A stretch of DNA of 13,002 nt from Frankiales bacterium (GTDB lineage: Bacteria; Actinomycetota; Actinomycetes; Mycobacteriales; SCTD01). Positions 6,155 to 12,607 of this stretch are shown here, piece after piece (the stretch's first letter is position 1; each line of letters begins with the position of its first letter). The stretch covers positions 1-13,002 of the forward strand of contig JAOPWI010000239.1 of the NCBI GenBank assembly GCA_025965755.1, in the 5' to 3' direction. A program made the translations under genes and the position numbers. The notes below the pieces were generated by a model that saw only the letters and a list, made by a program, of their open reading frames with translations, made no database searches and was not told the origin of the DNA.

Positions 6155-8236
6155 CTACCGCCCGGCCTCCGGCGCTGCGCGGACCCCCTCGGCCAGCAGT
6201 GCGGTGAGCCTGCGCACACCGTCGTGCGCGAGCAGCTCTTCCAGGCCCAGCGGGCGGCCCTCGGCGTCCGCCACGGGCAGGCGCCAGTTGGGGTACTGGT
6301 CGACGGTGCCCGGCAGGTTGGGCTGGCGGACGTCGCCGACGGCGTCGCCGTAGGCCGCCAGCACGATGCGGCAGGGCGAGGCGGCCAGGGCGCCGTGCAT
6401 CGCCAGCACGACGTCCCCGCCGTGCCGCTCGAGCAGGCCGCTGGCGCCGAGCATGGCCATCAGGTGCGCCCGCTCCTCGCGCACCCGAGCGCGCTCCTCC
6501 TCGACCGGAACGCCGAGCTGGTCGAGCTCGTCCCGCACCCGCACGTGCTCCTCGGCGAGAAAGCCCGCGGCGGTCGGCAGGTCATGGGTCGTGACGCTCG
6601 CGAGCGCGTCCGGGCGCCACCGGTCGGGCGGCAGGAACTCCCCCGTGTCCTCGTCGCGCTCGAACCACAGCACCGCGCTGCCGAGCACGCCGGTGCTGCT
6701 CAGGGCGGTGCGCACGCGCGCCTCGACGGTGCCGAGGTCCTCGCCGACGACGACCACGCCGGCGCGCACCGCCTCCAGCGCGAGCACCCCGAGCATGGCG
6801 TCGGCGTCGTAGGAGACGTAGGTGCCCTGGTCGGCGGTGGCGCCGGCAGGCACCCACCAGAGCCGGAACAGCCCCATCACGTGGTCGATGCGCAGCCCGC
6901 CGGCGTGCCGCAGGACGCCCTGCACCAGGGAGCGGTACGGGCCGTAGCCCTGCTCCCGGAGCCGGTCGGCCCGCCAGGGCGGCAGGCCCCAGTTCTGGCC
7001 CTGCTGGTTGAACGAGTCCGGCGGCGCGCCGACGGTCGTGCCGAGCGCGAGCGCGTCCTGCAGCGCCCAGGCGTCGGCGCCCACGGCGTCCACCCCGACC
7101 GCGAGGTCGTGCACCACCCCGACGGACATGCCCGCCGCGCTGGCGGCGACGCCGGCCAGCTGCTCGTCGACCAGCAGCTGCACCCAGCACCAGAACGCGA
7201 TGCGCTCGCCGTGCTCCGCGCGGGCCGCGGCGACTCCGGCCGCGTCGGGACGGCGCAGCTCCTCGGGCCACTGGTGCCAGGTGCTGCCGTGCTGCTCGGC
7301 CAGCGCGCAGAACAGCGCGAAGTCCTCGAGCGCCGCGCCGCGCTCGGCCCGGAAGGCGTCGACAGCGCTGCGGCGGTGCCGCGGCCAGAGCAGCTCCAGG
7401 GCCGCCAGCTTCGCGGTCATGGCCGGGTCGCGCTGGATCCGCTCGGGGTCGGTCTCCGGCCGCAGCGCGTCGACCTGGGCGCGCAGGGCCGGCGGTGCCT
7501 CGTCGTACTCGGGCAGGTCGGCGATGCGCAGGTACAGCGGCGAGCGGAAGCGGCGGCTGGACGGCGAGTACGGCGAGGGGTTCAGCGGTGGCACCGGCGT
7601 CTCGGCGTGCAGCGGGTTGAGCAGCACCACCCCCGCGCCGTCGGCCGCGGTGCGCTCGACGAGGGTGCGCAGGTCGCCGTAGTCGCCGATGCCCCACGAG
7701 TCGGCGCTGCGCACGGCGTACAGCTGGACCATCCACCCCCACGCCCGCTGGCCGGCCAGCGCCGGCGGCAGCTGGACCCGCTCCGGCGCGACGACGAGCA
7801 CGGCCTCGGCCTGCTCGTCGCCCGACTCGGCGCGCAGCGTGTGCCAGCCCAGCGGCAGGTCGGGCAGCGGCACCACGCGCAGCACCCGGCCGGAGCGCTC
7901 CTCGCTGGCCGGAACGTCGGCGTCGACGGGAACCTCCCGGCCGTCCTCGCGGACGACGACCAGGCGCACCGGGCCGCGGGAGCGGACCGGCACGGTCCCG
8001 GTGCCGCGCACCACGACCGACGGGGGCAGCAGCGACCGCCAGGGGGCGTCCTGCGCCTCGGCGAGCGCCGCGCGCACCGCGTCGTCGCTGGAGGCGTCGA
8101 CGTCCAGCGCCGCGAGCGCCGCGACGACGGCGGCCCGGGCGACCGGGACGTGCTTGCCGGACCAGTCGTCGTAGGAGGTGGCGACGCCGTGGGCAGCGGC
8201 GAGGGCGAGCAGGTCGTCCCCGAGTGGATCAGTCAC
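6155..8236 (-). CDS. malQ: 4-alpha-glucanotransferase (amylomaltase, GH77)
   Basis: This 693-residue cytoplasmic enzyme transfers alpha-1,4-glucan segments between maltodextrins, feeding glycogen and maltose metabolism. Catalytic landmarks are all present: nucleophile D451 in LRIDHVMGLFRLWW, acid/base E499 in VVGEDLGTV, and H551-D552 in TTHDLPTAAGF. The early SWGIGDYGDL and LNPLHAETP segments are also typical. Roughly the first 150 residues form the extra N-terminal domain common in actinobacterial MalQ. GTG at 8236 is chosen for AAGGG 7 nt upstream and because VTDPLGDDLLALAAAHGV is where the protein begins to look like its family; upstream in-frame codons encode a Pro/Arg-rich stretch. It lies 88 bp after the HNH gene and 44 bp before the membrane-protein gene. 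I recall no malQ at this place in M. tuberculosis. Confidence 0.95.
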   Translation of the reverse strand: MTDPLGDDLLALAAAHGVATSYDDWSGKHVPVARAAVVAALAALDVDASSDDAVRAALAEAQDAPWRSLLPPSVVVRGTGTVPVRSRGPVRLVVVREDGREVPVDADVPASEERSGRVLRVVPLPDLPLGWHTLRAESGDEQAEAVLVVAPERVQLPPALAGQRAWGWMVQLYAVRSADSWGIGDYGDLRTLVERTAADGAGVVLLNPLHAETPVPPLNPSPYSPSSRRFRSPLYLRIADLPEYDEAPPALRAQVDALRPETDPERIQRDPAMTAKLAALELLWPRHRRSAVDAFRAERGAALEDFALFCALAEQHGSTWHQWPEELRRPDAAGVAAARAEHGERIAFWCWVQLLVDEQLAGVAASAAGMSVGVVHDLAVGVDAVGADAWALQDALALGTTVGAPPDSFNQQGQNWGLPPWRADRLREQGYGPYRSLVQGVLRHAGGLRIDHVMGLFRLWWVPAGATADQGTYVSYDADAMLGVLALEAVRAGVVVVGEDLGTVEARVRTALSSTGVLGSAVLWFERDEDTGEFLPPDRWRPDALASVTTHDLPTAAGFLAEEHVRVRDELDQLGVPVEEERARVREERAHLMAMLGASGLLERHGGDVVLAMHGALAASPCRIVLAAYGDAVGDVRQPNLPGTVDQYPNWRLPVADAEGRPLGLEELLAHDGVRRLTALLAEGVRAAPEAGR

Positions 8237-8246
8237 GCCTCGGCCC

Positions 8247-8261
8247 TTCCCGGGCTGGGAA
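8247..8261. promoter_or_regulatory. Dyad over the malQ ribosome site
   Basis: TTCCC-N5-GGGAA is a small inverted repeat in the 88-bp HNH-malQ gap. On the minus strand its distal arm merges with the malQ Shine-Dalgarno sequence. A weak hairpin or operator could modulate malQ translation. No TANNNT box is visible in the gap, so malQ is probably read through from the HNH gene. Confidence 0.22.
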
Positions 8262-8324
8262 CTCTCACGCGTCGGTGCGGGAACGGGCGTCGGCCACCGC
8301 GCCGCAGCAGGCGTCCGGCGGGGG

Positions 8325-8870
8325 TCAGGCCGGCTCCTCCCACCGCTCACCGGCCTGGGTCGGGTCGTCGGCGAAGGGGCCATCGAGCAGGAACGGCCGC
8401 CAGCGGGGGTCGACCCGGCGCGCGCCGATGACCCGCCAGGCGGCGCCGGTCGGCGCCACGGGCAGCCGGCGCAGCCGCCAGCCGAGGTCGGCCACGGTGC
8501 GGTCGGCCTTGACGTGGTTGCAGCGGCCGCAGGCCGACACGACGTTGTCCCAGCTGTGCGGGCCGCCCCGGCTGCGCGGCACCACGTGGTCCAGGCTGGT
8601 CGCGGCCGCGCCGCAGTAGACGCAGCGCCCGCCGTCGCGGGCGAACACCGCCTTCCGCGTCAGGGGCACGCCGGCGCGGTAGGGCACCCGCACGTAGCGC
8701 GTCAGGCGCACGACGGCCGGCACCGGCACCTCCGTACGGCTGCTGTGCATGACCTCCTCGCCCGTGGCCAGGGGGACGGCCTTGCCGACCAGCACGAGGA
8801 CGACCGCCCGGCGCGCCGGCACCACGCACAGCGGCTCGTAGGTCGCGTTGAGCACCAGCGCCTCGACCAC
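8325..8870 (-). CDS. HNH endonuclease family protein (Rv2469c-type)
   Basis: This 181-residue protein has a classic zinc-stapled HNH/beta-beta-alpha-metal core. The core comprises CVYC (C83, C86), DH (D94-H95) before VVPRSRGG, N109 in WDNVV, and CGRCN (C114, C117). The N-terminal part (VLNATYEPLCVVPARRAVVLVLVGKA) is the conserved leader of the single-copy chromosomal HNH proteins found in most actinobacteria. These are distinct from mobile restriction or homing nucleases. The GTG start has GAGGAGG 5 nt upstream. It diverges from the prolyl oligopeptidase gene across 202 bp and heads the leftward run that includes malQ. Its substrate is unknown; a role in DNA maintenance is only an inference from the fold. 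Confidence 0.9.
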   Translation of the reverse strand: MVEALVLNATYEPLCVVPARRAVVLVLVGKAVPLATGEEVMHSSRTEVPVPAVVRLTRYVRVPYRAGVPLTRKAVFARDGGRCVYCGAAATSLDHVVPRSRGGPHSWDNVVSACGRCNHVKADRTVADLGWRLRRLPVAPTGAAWRVIGARRVDPRWRPFLLDGPFADDPTQAGERWEEPA

Positions 8871-9059
8871 ATCGGCCTCCTCGAAGGGGAGTCTGACCGA
8901 CGCGCCGGGGATGCGCCACGGGCTGGCCCGGCCCGGCCTCGGCGGACAGGCCGGCTGTAGGCCCCGGCCCGGCCACCTGCGCCTCGCCGGCTCGGCCCGG
9001 GAGGTGCGCAGGCGGCGCTGCGCGGTCCGGCCCTTCCGGGCGTGCGCATGCCGCCTCCC

Positions 9060-9065
9060 TAGGCT
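9060..9065 (+). promoter_or_regulatory. Putative -10 box (TAGGCT) for a leaderless transcript
   Basis: TAGGCT ends 7 nt before the GTG at 9073, and no Shine-Dalgarno sequence precedes that GTG. This geometry (TANNNT, about 7 nt, start codon at +1) is common for leaderless mRNAs in actinobacteria. A -35 box is not obvious. The rest of the 202-bp divergent gap is G+C-rich without other clear signals. Confidence 0.5.
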
Positions 9066-9072
9066 CGCCGGC

Positions 9073-11130
9073 GTGACCGCCTACCCGCCCGCCCACCGCC
9101 TCGACCTCGTCGAGGAGCTGCACGGCCACCGCGTCGCCGACCCGTACCGCTGGCTCGAGGACCCCGACTCCCCCGAGACCGCCGCCTGGCGGGCCGCGCA
9201 GGAGGAGCTGGTGCAGGCCCACCTGGCCTCGCTGCCCGGCCGGGACCGGCTGCGCACGCGACTGACCGGGCTGCTCTCGGCTGGCGCGGCCGGCACCCCG
9301 GCCTGGCGGGCCGGGCGGGCGTTCTGGACCCGCCGCCAGCCGGGGCAGGAGCACGGGGTCCTGCACTGGCGCGACGGCAGCGGGGAGGCCCGACCGCTGC
9401 TCGACCCGACCGCGCTGGACCCGTCCGGCGCGACCACCCTCGACGCCTGGGCGCCGTCCAAGGAGGGGCGGCTGCTGGCGTACCAGCTGTCGAGCGGCGG
9501 CGACGAGGAGTCGGCGCTGCAGGTGCTGGACGTGGAGACCGGCGCGGCGGTGGACGGCCCGATCGACCGCTGCCGATACTCCCCCGTCGCGTGGGTGCCT
9601 GGTGGTGACGCCTTCTACTACGTGCGGCGGCTTCCGCCGGAGCAGGTGCCGGCCGGTGAGGAGCAGTTCCACCGCCGGGTCTGGCGCCACCGGGTCGGCA
9701 GCGATCCCGCCGAGGACGAGCTGGTCTGGGGCGAGGGCCTGGACCCGACGAACTACTACGGCTGCTCGGTGTCGCGCGACGGCCGGTGGCTGGTCGTGAC
9801 CGCCAGCGCCGGCACGGCGCCGCGCGACGACGTGTGGGTCTGGGAGCTCGAGGCCGGCAGTCCGTCCGCGGCTGGGCCGGTCGAGGTGCAGGTCGGCGTG
9901 GACGCCCGCTGCTCGGCCTGGGTCGGCCGCGACGGCCGGCTGTGGCTGCTCACCGACCGGGACGCCCCGCGTGGGCGGCTCTGCGTGGCCGACCCGCAGG
10001 ACCCGACGGCCTGGCGCACGCTCGTGCCCGAGGACCCCGAGGCGGTGCTCGAGGACGTCGAGCTGCTGGCCGACGGCGGCCTGGTGCTGCTGCGCAGCCG
10101 GCACGCGGTCAGCGAGGTGACGGTCCTGCGCGACGGCGCCGAGACGCCGGTCCCGCTGCCCGGGCTCGGCACGGTGAGCGGGCTGTCCGGCCACCCGGAG
10201 GGCGGCGACGAGGTCTGGCTGGGCTGGACCGACACCACGACGCCGCCGCGGGCGCTGCGCTACGACGCGCGCACCGGCGAGGTCGACGTCTGGGACGACG
10301 CCCCGGGCACGGTCGACCTGCCGACCGTGTCGGCGCGGATGGTCGAGTTCCCGAGCAAGGACGGCACGACGGTGCGTGCGCTCGTGGTGTCGGCCGCCGG
10401 CTCGTCGACGTGCGGGCCGGACCGGCCTCGGCCGACGGTGCTCTACGGGTACGGCGGCTTCGGGGTCTCCCTCACGCCGGCCTGGACGACCAGCGCCCTC
10501 GCCTGGGTCGAGGCCGGCGGCGTCTGGGTCGTCGCGAACCTGCGCGGCGGCAGCGAGGAGGGCGAGCAGTGGCACCGCGACGGCATGCGCGGCGCCAAGC
10601 AGAACGTCTTCGACGACTTCGCCGCCTGCGCCGCGCACCTGGTGGCCGAGGGCTGGACGACCCGCGAGCAGCTCGGCATCTACGGCGGCTCCAACGGCGG
10701 CCTGCTCGTCGGCGCGGCGCTCACGCAGGACCCCGAGGCGTACGCCGCGGTCGTCTGCTCCGCGCCGCTGCTGGACATGCTGCGCTACGAGCAGTTCGGC
10801 CTGGGGCGCACGTGGAACGACGAGTACGGAACCGCCGCCGATCCGGAGGAGTTCGGGTGGCTGCTGTCGTACTCGCCCTACCACCGGGTCGAGCAGGGCG
10901 CCCGCTATCCGGCGGTGCTGTTCACCGTCTTCGACGGTGACAGCCGGGTCGACCCGCTGCACGCGCGCAAGCTGTGCGCCGCGCTGCAGGCGGCCACCTC
11001 GTCGGACCGGCCGGTGCTGCTGCGTGACGAGCGCGGTGTCGGCCACGGCGCCCGCTCGGTCAGCCGCACCGTCGGGCTGTCGGTCGACGTGCTGGGCTTT
11101 CTCGCCGCGCACACCGGGCTCGCCCTGTGA
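9073..11130 (+). CDS. Prolyl oligopeptidase (S9A family serine peptidase)
   Basis: This 685-residue protein cleaves short proline-containing peptides. No signal peptide is present, so it should be cytoplasmic. The N-terminus (YPPAHRLDLVEELHGHRVADPYRWLEDPDSPET) is the family signature. It is followed by a beta-propeller (about 70-400) and an alpha/beta-hydrolase domain. The catalytic triad is S540 in YGGSNGGLLVG, D623 in FDGDSRVDPLHARK and H658 in GVGHGAR. R625 matches the substrate-binding arginine. YGYGGFGVS and NLRGGSEEGEQWH complete the usual hydrolase motifs. The open frame continues upstream to about 8848, but GTG at 9073 fits homology and a leaderless promoter. The glbO sORF follows after 100 bp, and read-through is possible. 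No gene of this type stands here in M. tuberculosis as I recall it. Confidence 0.95.
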   Translation: MTAYPPAHRLDLVEELHGHRVADPYRWLEDPDSPETAAWRAAQEELVQAHLASLPGRDRLRTRLTGLLSAGAAGTPAWRAGRAFWTRRQPGQEHGVLHWRDGSGEARPLLDPTALDPSGATTLDAWAPSKEGRLLAYQLSSGGDEESALQVLDVETGAAVDGPIDRCRYSPVAWVPGGDAFYYVRRLPPEQVPAGEEQFHRRVWRHRVGSDPAEDELVWGEGLDPTNYYGCSVSRDGRWLVVTASAGTAPRDDVWVWELEAGSPSAAGPVEVQVGVDARCSAWVGRDGRLWLLTDRDAPRGRLCVADPQDPTAWRTLVPEDPEAVLEDVELLADGGLVLLRSRHAVSEVTVLRDGAETPVPLPGLGTVSGLSGHPEGGDEVWLGWTDTTTPPRALRYDARTGEVDVWDDAPGTVDLPTVSARMVEFPSKDGTTVRALVVSAAGSSTCGPDRPRPTVLYGYGGFGVSLTPAWTTSALAWVEAGGVWVVANLRGGSEEGEQWHRDGMRGAKQNVFDDFAACAAHLVAEGWTTREQLGIYGGSNGGLLVGAALTQDPEAYAAVVCSAPLLDMLRYEQFGLGRTWNDEYGTAADPEEFGWLLSYSPYHRVEQGARYPAVLFTVFDGDSRVDPLHARKLCAALQAATSSDRPVLLRDERGVGHGARSVSRTVGLSVDVLGFLAAHTGLAL

Positions 11131-11176
11131 ACGGGGCGCAGCCGGGTCCGGCCGCCGGGCGGCGGAAGAGGATGAG

Positions 11177-11218
11177 GGTCGGGTGGTGTTCGGGCAACGG
11201 GCGCTTTTCCACCCGATC
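11177..11218 (+). promoter_or_regulatory. Stem-loop in the leader of the sORF-glbO unit
   Basis: GGTCGGGTGG (11177-11186) pairs with CCACCCGATC (11209-11218) over 10 bp with one G-U. The loop is 22 nt and ends in TTTT. The hairpin finishes 6 nt before the GGAGG of the sORF. It could be a terminator for the peptidase gene or a control element for glbO. The whole 11131-11283 gap contains no TA dinucleotide, so no TANNNT promoter is available inside it. Confidence 0.45.
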
Positions 11219-11230
11219 GTCTTCGGAGGC

Positions 11231-11287
11231 ATGATGCGCAACATCACCGGCACGGCAGTGCGCGCGACCGTGCGCCAGGCGGCATGA
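11231..11287 (+). CDS. 18-residue sORF translationally coupled to glbO
   Basis: The frame encodes MMRNITGTAVRATVRQAA, a basic peptide without a known domain. GGAGG at 11225-11229 is the best ribosome site in the neighbourhood; it lies 4 nt before the second ATG (11234). The TGA at 11285-11287 overlaps the glbO ATG as ATGA, the usual geometry of termination-reinitiation. glbO itself has only a weak site of its own (AGG 4 nt upstream). A translated leader that delivers ribosomes to glbO is therefore plausible. The peptide may have no function beyond that. Comparative conservation is the missing evidence. Confidence 0.5.
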   Translation: MMRNITGTAVRATVRQAA

Positions 11288-11658
11288 CCAACCTCTACGA
11301 CGAGGTCGGGGGCGAGCCGGTCTTCCGCCAGCTGGTCGACATGTTCTACGACGGTGTCGAGCACGACCCGGTGCTGCGCCCGCTGTACCCCGAGGGCGAC
11401 CTGCAGCCCGCCCGGGACCGGCTGCGGATGTTCCTCGAGCAGTACTGGGGCGGCCCGACGACCTACTCCGAACAGCGCGGCCACCCGCGGCTGCGGATGC
11501 GCCACGTCACCTGGCAGATCGGCGAGCGCGAGCGCGACGCCTGGCTGTCCCACATGCTCGCCGCCGTCGCCCGGCTGGACGTCAGCGACGAGCACCGCGC
11601 TGCGATCTGGGACCACGTCGAGCGGGCCGCCCACACCCTGGTGAACGTGCCCCGCTGA
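11284..11658 (+). CDS. glbO: Group II truncated haemoglobin (trHbO)
   Basis: This 124-residue haem protein is close to M. tuberculosis trHbO in length and sequence; LRMFLEQYWGGP, TYSEQRGHPRLRMRH and RDAWL are recognisable. Haem-site residues are in place: proximal His F8 = H74, Tyr B10 = Y22, Tyr CD1 = Y35 and Trp G8 = W87. The family binds O2 and NO and has been linked to peroxidase-type activity and membrane-associated respiration in mycobacteria. The start matches the homologue (NLYDEVGG against SFYDAVGG). The ATG overlaps the stop of an 18-codon ORF, which may control it. The gene converges on the CheX-like gene with 19 nt between. Identification is secure; the physiological role is inferred. 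Confidence 0.96.
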   Translation: MTNLYDEVGGEPVFRQLVDMFYDGVEHDPVLRPLYPEGDLQPARDRLRMFLEQYWGGPTTYSEQRGHPRLRMRHVTWQIGERERDAWLSHMLAAVARLDVSDEHRAAIWDHVERAAHTLVNVPR

Positions 11659-11677
11659 CGCTTCTCTGGGCAGACGC

Positions 11678-12193
11678 CTACCTGAGGAGCAGGGCCGACG
11701 TGCCGGTCCCGTACCCGGGCACCTCGATGGTGAAGTCCGAGCGGTAGGGCTGGCTGCGCAGGAAGCGCACGACGTCGTCGGCCACCGGCTCCGGCGCGAT
11801 CTCGACGGCGCGCAGCTTCAGGTGCGCCTCGGCCGAGTTGAACAGCGAGGCGGCGATGTTCAGGACCTCCCGGGTGTTCTCCCCGAGCTCCGGCGGCACG
11901 ACGTCGCTGGCCACCGCCTCCTCGACGCGGGGAGCCGGCAGCAGGGCCAGGGCCGCGCCCAGCGCGCAGCCGAGCACGACGTCGAGCATGATCACGGCGC
12001 GCAGCGCGCCCTGATCGTCGAGGTAGCTCCCGACCACCTTCACGAGGCGGCCCGGCAGCACGGGCGCAGTCTCCTCGCGCACCACCACCGGCGTGTCGAA
12101 CAGGCTGTTCAGCAGGGTGCGCAGGTCCGGACCCGAGGGCAGCGCGGCGGCCGCAGCCGCCAGGCCCGTCTCGTCGTGCGTCGGCGCGCTCAC
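11678..12193 (-). CDS. Hypothetical protein with CheC/CheX-like ExxN motif
   Basis: 171 residues. I do not recognise it with certainty. Residues 106-112 (NTREVLN) give E109-x2-N112, followed by P134. This is nearly the E-x2-N-x22-P signature of CheC/CheX/FliY phosphatases that dephosphorylate CheY-P; here the spacing is 21 and the preceding Asp/Ser is Glu. Before it lies a hydrophobic beta segment (LRAVIMLDVVLGCALGAALALLP), and after it RFLRSQPYRSDFTIEVPGYG. The context fits chemotaxis or flagella: a truncated receiver frame overlaps its GTG start as GTGA, and flgN diverges 414 bp away. No good Shine-Dalgarno precedes the GTG, which suggests coupling to the upstream frame. Alternatives are an unrelated actinobacterial orphan family. 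The gene is real by codon pattern; its role is tentative. Confidence 0.7.
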   Translation of the reverse strand: MSAPTHDETGLAAAAAALPSGPDLRTLLNSLFDTPVVVREETAPVLPGRLVKVVGSYLDDQGALRAVIMLDVVLGCALGAALALLPAPRVEEAVASDVVPPELGENTREVLNIAASLFNSAEAHLKLRAVEIAPEPVADDVVRFLRSQPYRSDFTIEVPGYGTGTSALLLR

Positions 12194-12306
12194 GCGACGA
12201 GCAGGGAGCCGATGCGGGCGGACCTGCCCGGCCTCCCCGCAGCGCGGTCACCGCACCCGGCCTGCCACGCAGAGCGCGGCGCGGGGCTGTCGTCGACGAT
12301 GAGCAT
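12190..12306 (-). pseudogene. Truncated CheY-like receiver (N-terminal stub only)
   Basis: From ATG at 12306 the frame reads MLIVDDSPAPR, the beta-1 strand and acidic pair that open CheY-type receivers. It then departs from the family (SAWQAGCGDRAAG...) and stops after 38 residues. No phospho-acceptor Asp, Thr/Ser or Lys region is present, and neither alternative frame continues the domain. GGAAGG (minus strand, plus positions 12320-12325) precedes it, with GTG at 12309 as an alternative start. The TGA overlaps the start of the CheX-like gene as GTGA. This looks like a cheY that lost its body by internal deletion while keeping its ribosome site and coupling. A chance match of 11 residues, or a new small protein, cannot be excluded. 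Confidence 0.5.
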
Positions 12307-12323
12307 CACAGAACTCACACCTT

Positions 12324-12367
12324 CCAGATGCTGAGCGGGATCGGGCCAGATGCTGAGCGGGATCGGG
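12324..12367. repeat. Perfect 22-bp tandem duplication
   Basis: A 22-bp unit beginning CCAGATGCTGAGC and ending GGATCGGG is repeated exactly once (12324-12345 and 12346-12367), with CC of a third copy. It abuts the ribosome site of the receiver stub. It may be a slippage product or a pair of binding sites for a regulator of the stub and the CheX-like gene. Confidence 0.85.
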
Positions 12368-12430
12368 CCGGCGGAGGCGAGCACGGCCGGGTCCCCCCGC
12401 CGAGAGAGGGCTTCTCCCGGAGTCCTTCGG

Positions 12431-12482
12431 CCGGCCGGCGGCCCGGCTGGAGCGGCTCGGCCCAGTCGAGCCCGCCGGCCGG
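12431..12482. repeat. Large G+C inverted repeat with inner hairpin
   Basis: CCGGCCGGCGG (12431-12441) and CCGCCGGCCGG (12472-12482) form a perfect 11-bp stem. Inside its 30-nt loop GGCTCG (12454-12459) pairs with CGAGCC (12467-12472), sharing one base with the outer stem. The arm sequence resembles the stem upstream of rpiB (CGGCCGGCG). It could insulate the two divergent units or act as an attenuator. Confidence 0.5.
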
Positions 12483-12572
12483 GCAGGTCCACCGCGCGCG
12501 GGACCCGCTGGTCCGAACGGGTGGAGCAGGCCGTCCGTGGCCATCACCGGCCGCCTGACGCGGGTGGGGAGG

Positions 12573-12600
12573 CTCAAGCGCGCGTTCTGGCTGCCGATGG
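12573..12600 (+). promoter_or_regulatory. Sigma-28/FliA-like promoter of flgN
   Basis: CTCA (12573-12576) and GCCGAT (12593-12598) are 16 nt apart. Against the general sigma-28/WhiG consensus TAAA-N15-GCCGATAA, the site reads TCAA-N15-GCCGATGG, 9 of 12 matches with exact spacing. It also fits the CTCA-N15-17-GCCGAA pattern I recall for flagellar genes of Actinoplanes. Initiation about 7 nt downstream would fall at or next to the flgN ATG (12608). That fits the lack of a Shine-Dalgarno sequence there. Confidence 0.55.
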
Positions 12601-12607
12601 GCACGCT

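Larger units (their letters stand above)
12194..12607. other. 414-bp region between the CheX-like gene and flgN
   Basis: Apart from the receiver stub, this gap shows no credible gene; its open frames are Pro/Arg/Gly-rich with no family resemblance. From left to right it holds the stub (12190-12306), a 22-bp tandem duplication (12324-12367), a large stem-loop (12431-12482) and a FliA-like promoter (12573-12600) facing flgN. A weaker minus-strand match, CTCC-N17-GCCGAA (GCCGAA complementary to 12426-12431), could serve the stub and the CheX-like gene. Confidence 0.6.

Noticed and set aside
6146..8431. A 761-codon plus-strand frame opposite malQ
   Set aside because: It has the low-complexity Arg/Val/Gly/His composition of an antisense frame, while MalQ on the other strand retains every catalytic residue.
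8848..9072. A longer N-terminus for the prolyl oligopeptidase
   Set aside because: The extension overlaps the divergent HNH start and its residues are unlike the family. The conserved YPP...DPYRWLED region starts right after GTG 9073.
8347..11634. A 1095-codon minus-strand open frame across the prolyl oligopeptidase and glbO
   Set aside because: It has no recognisable domain and covers three verified genes in other frames; it is a codon-bias shadow.
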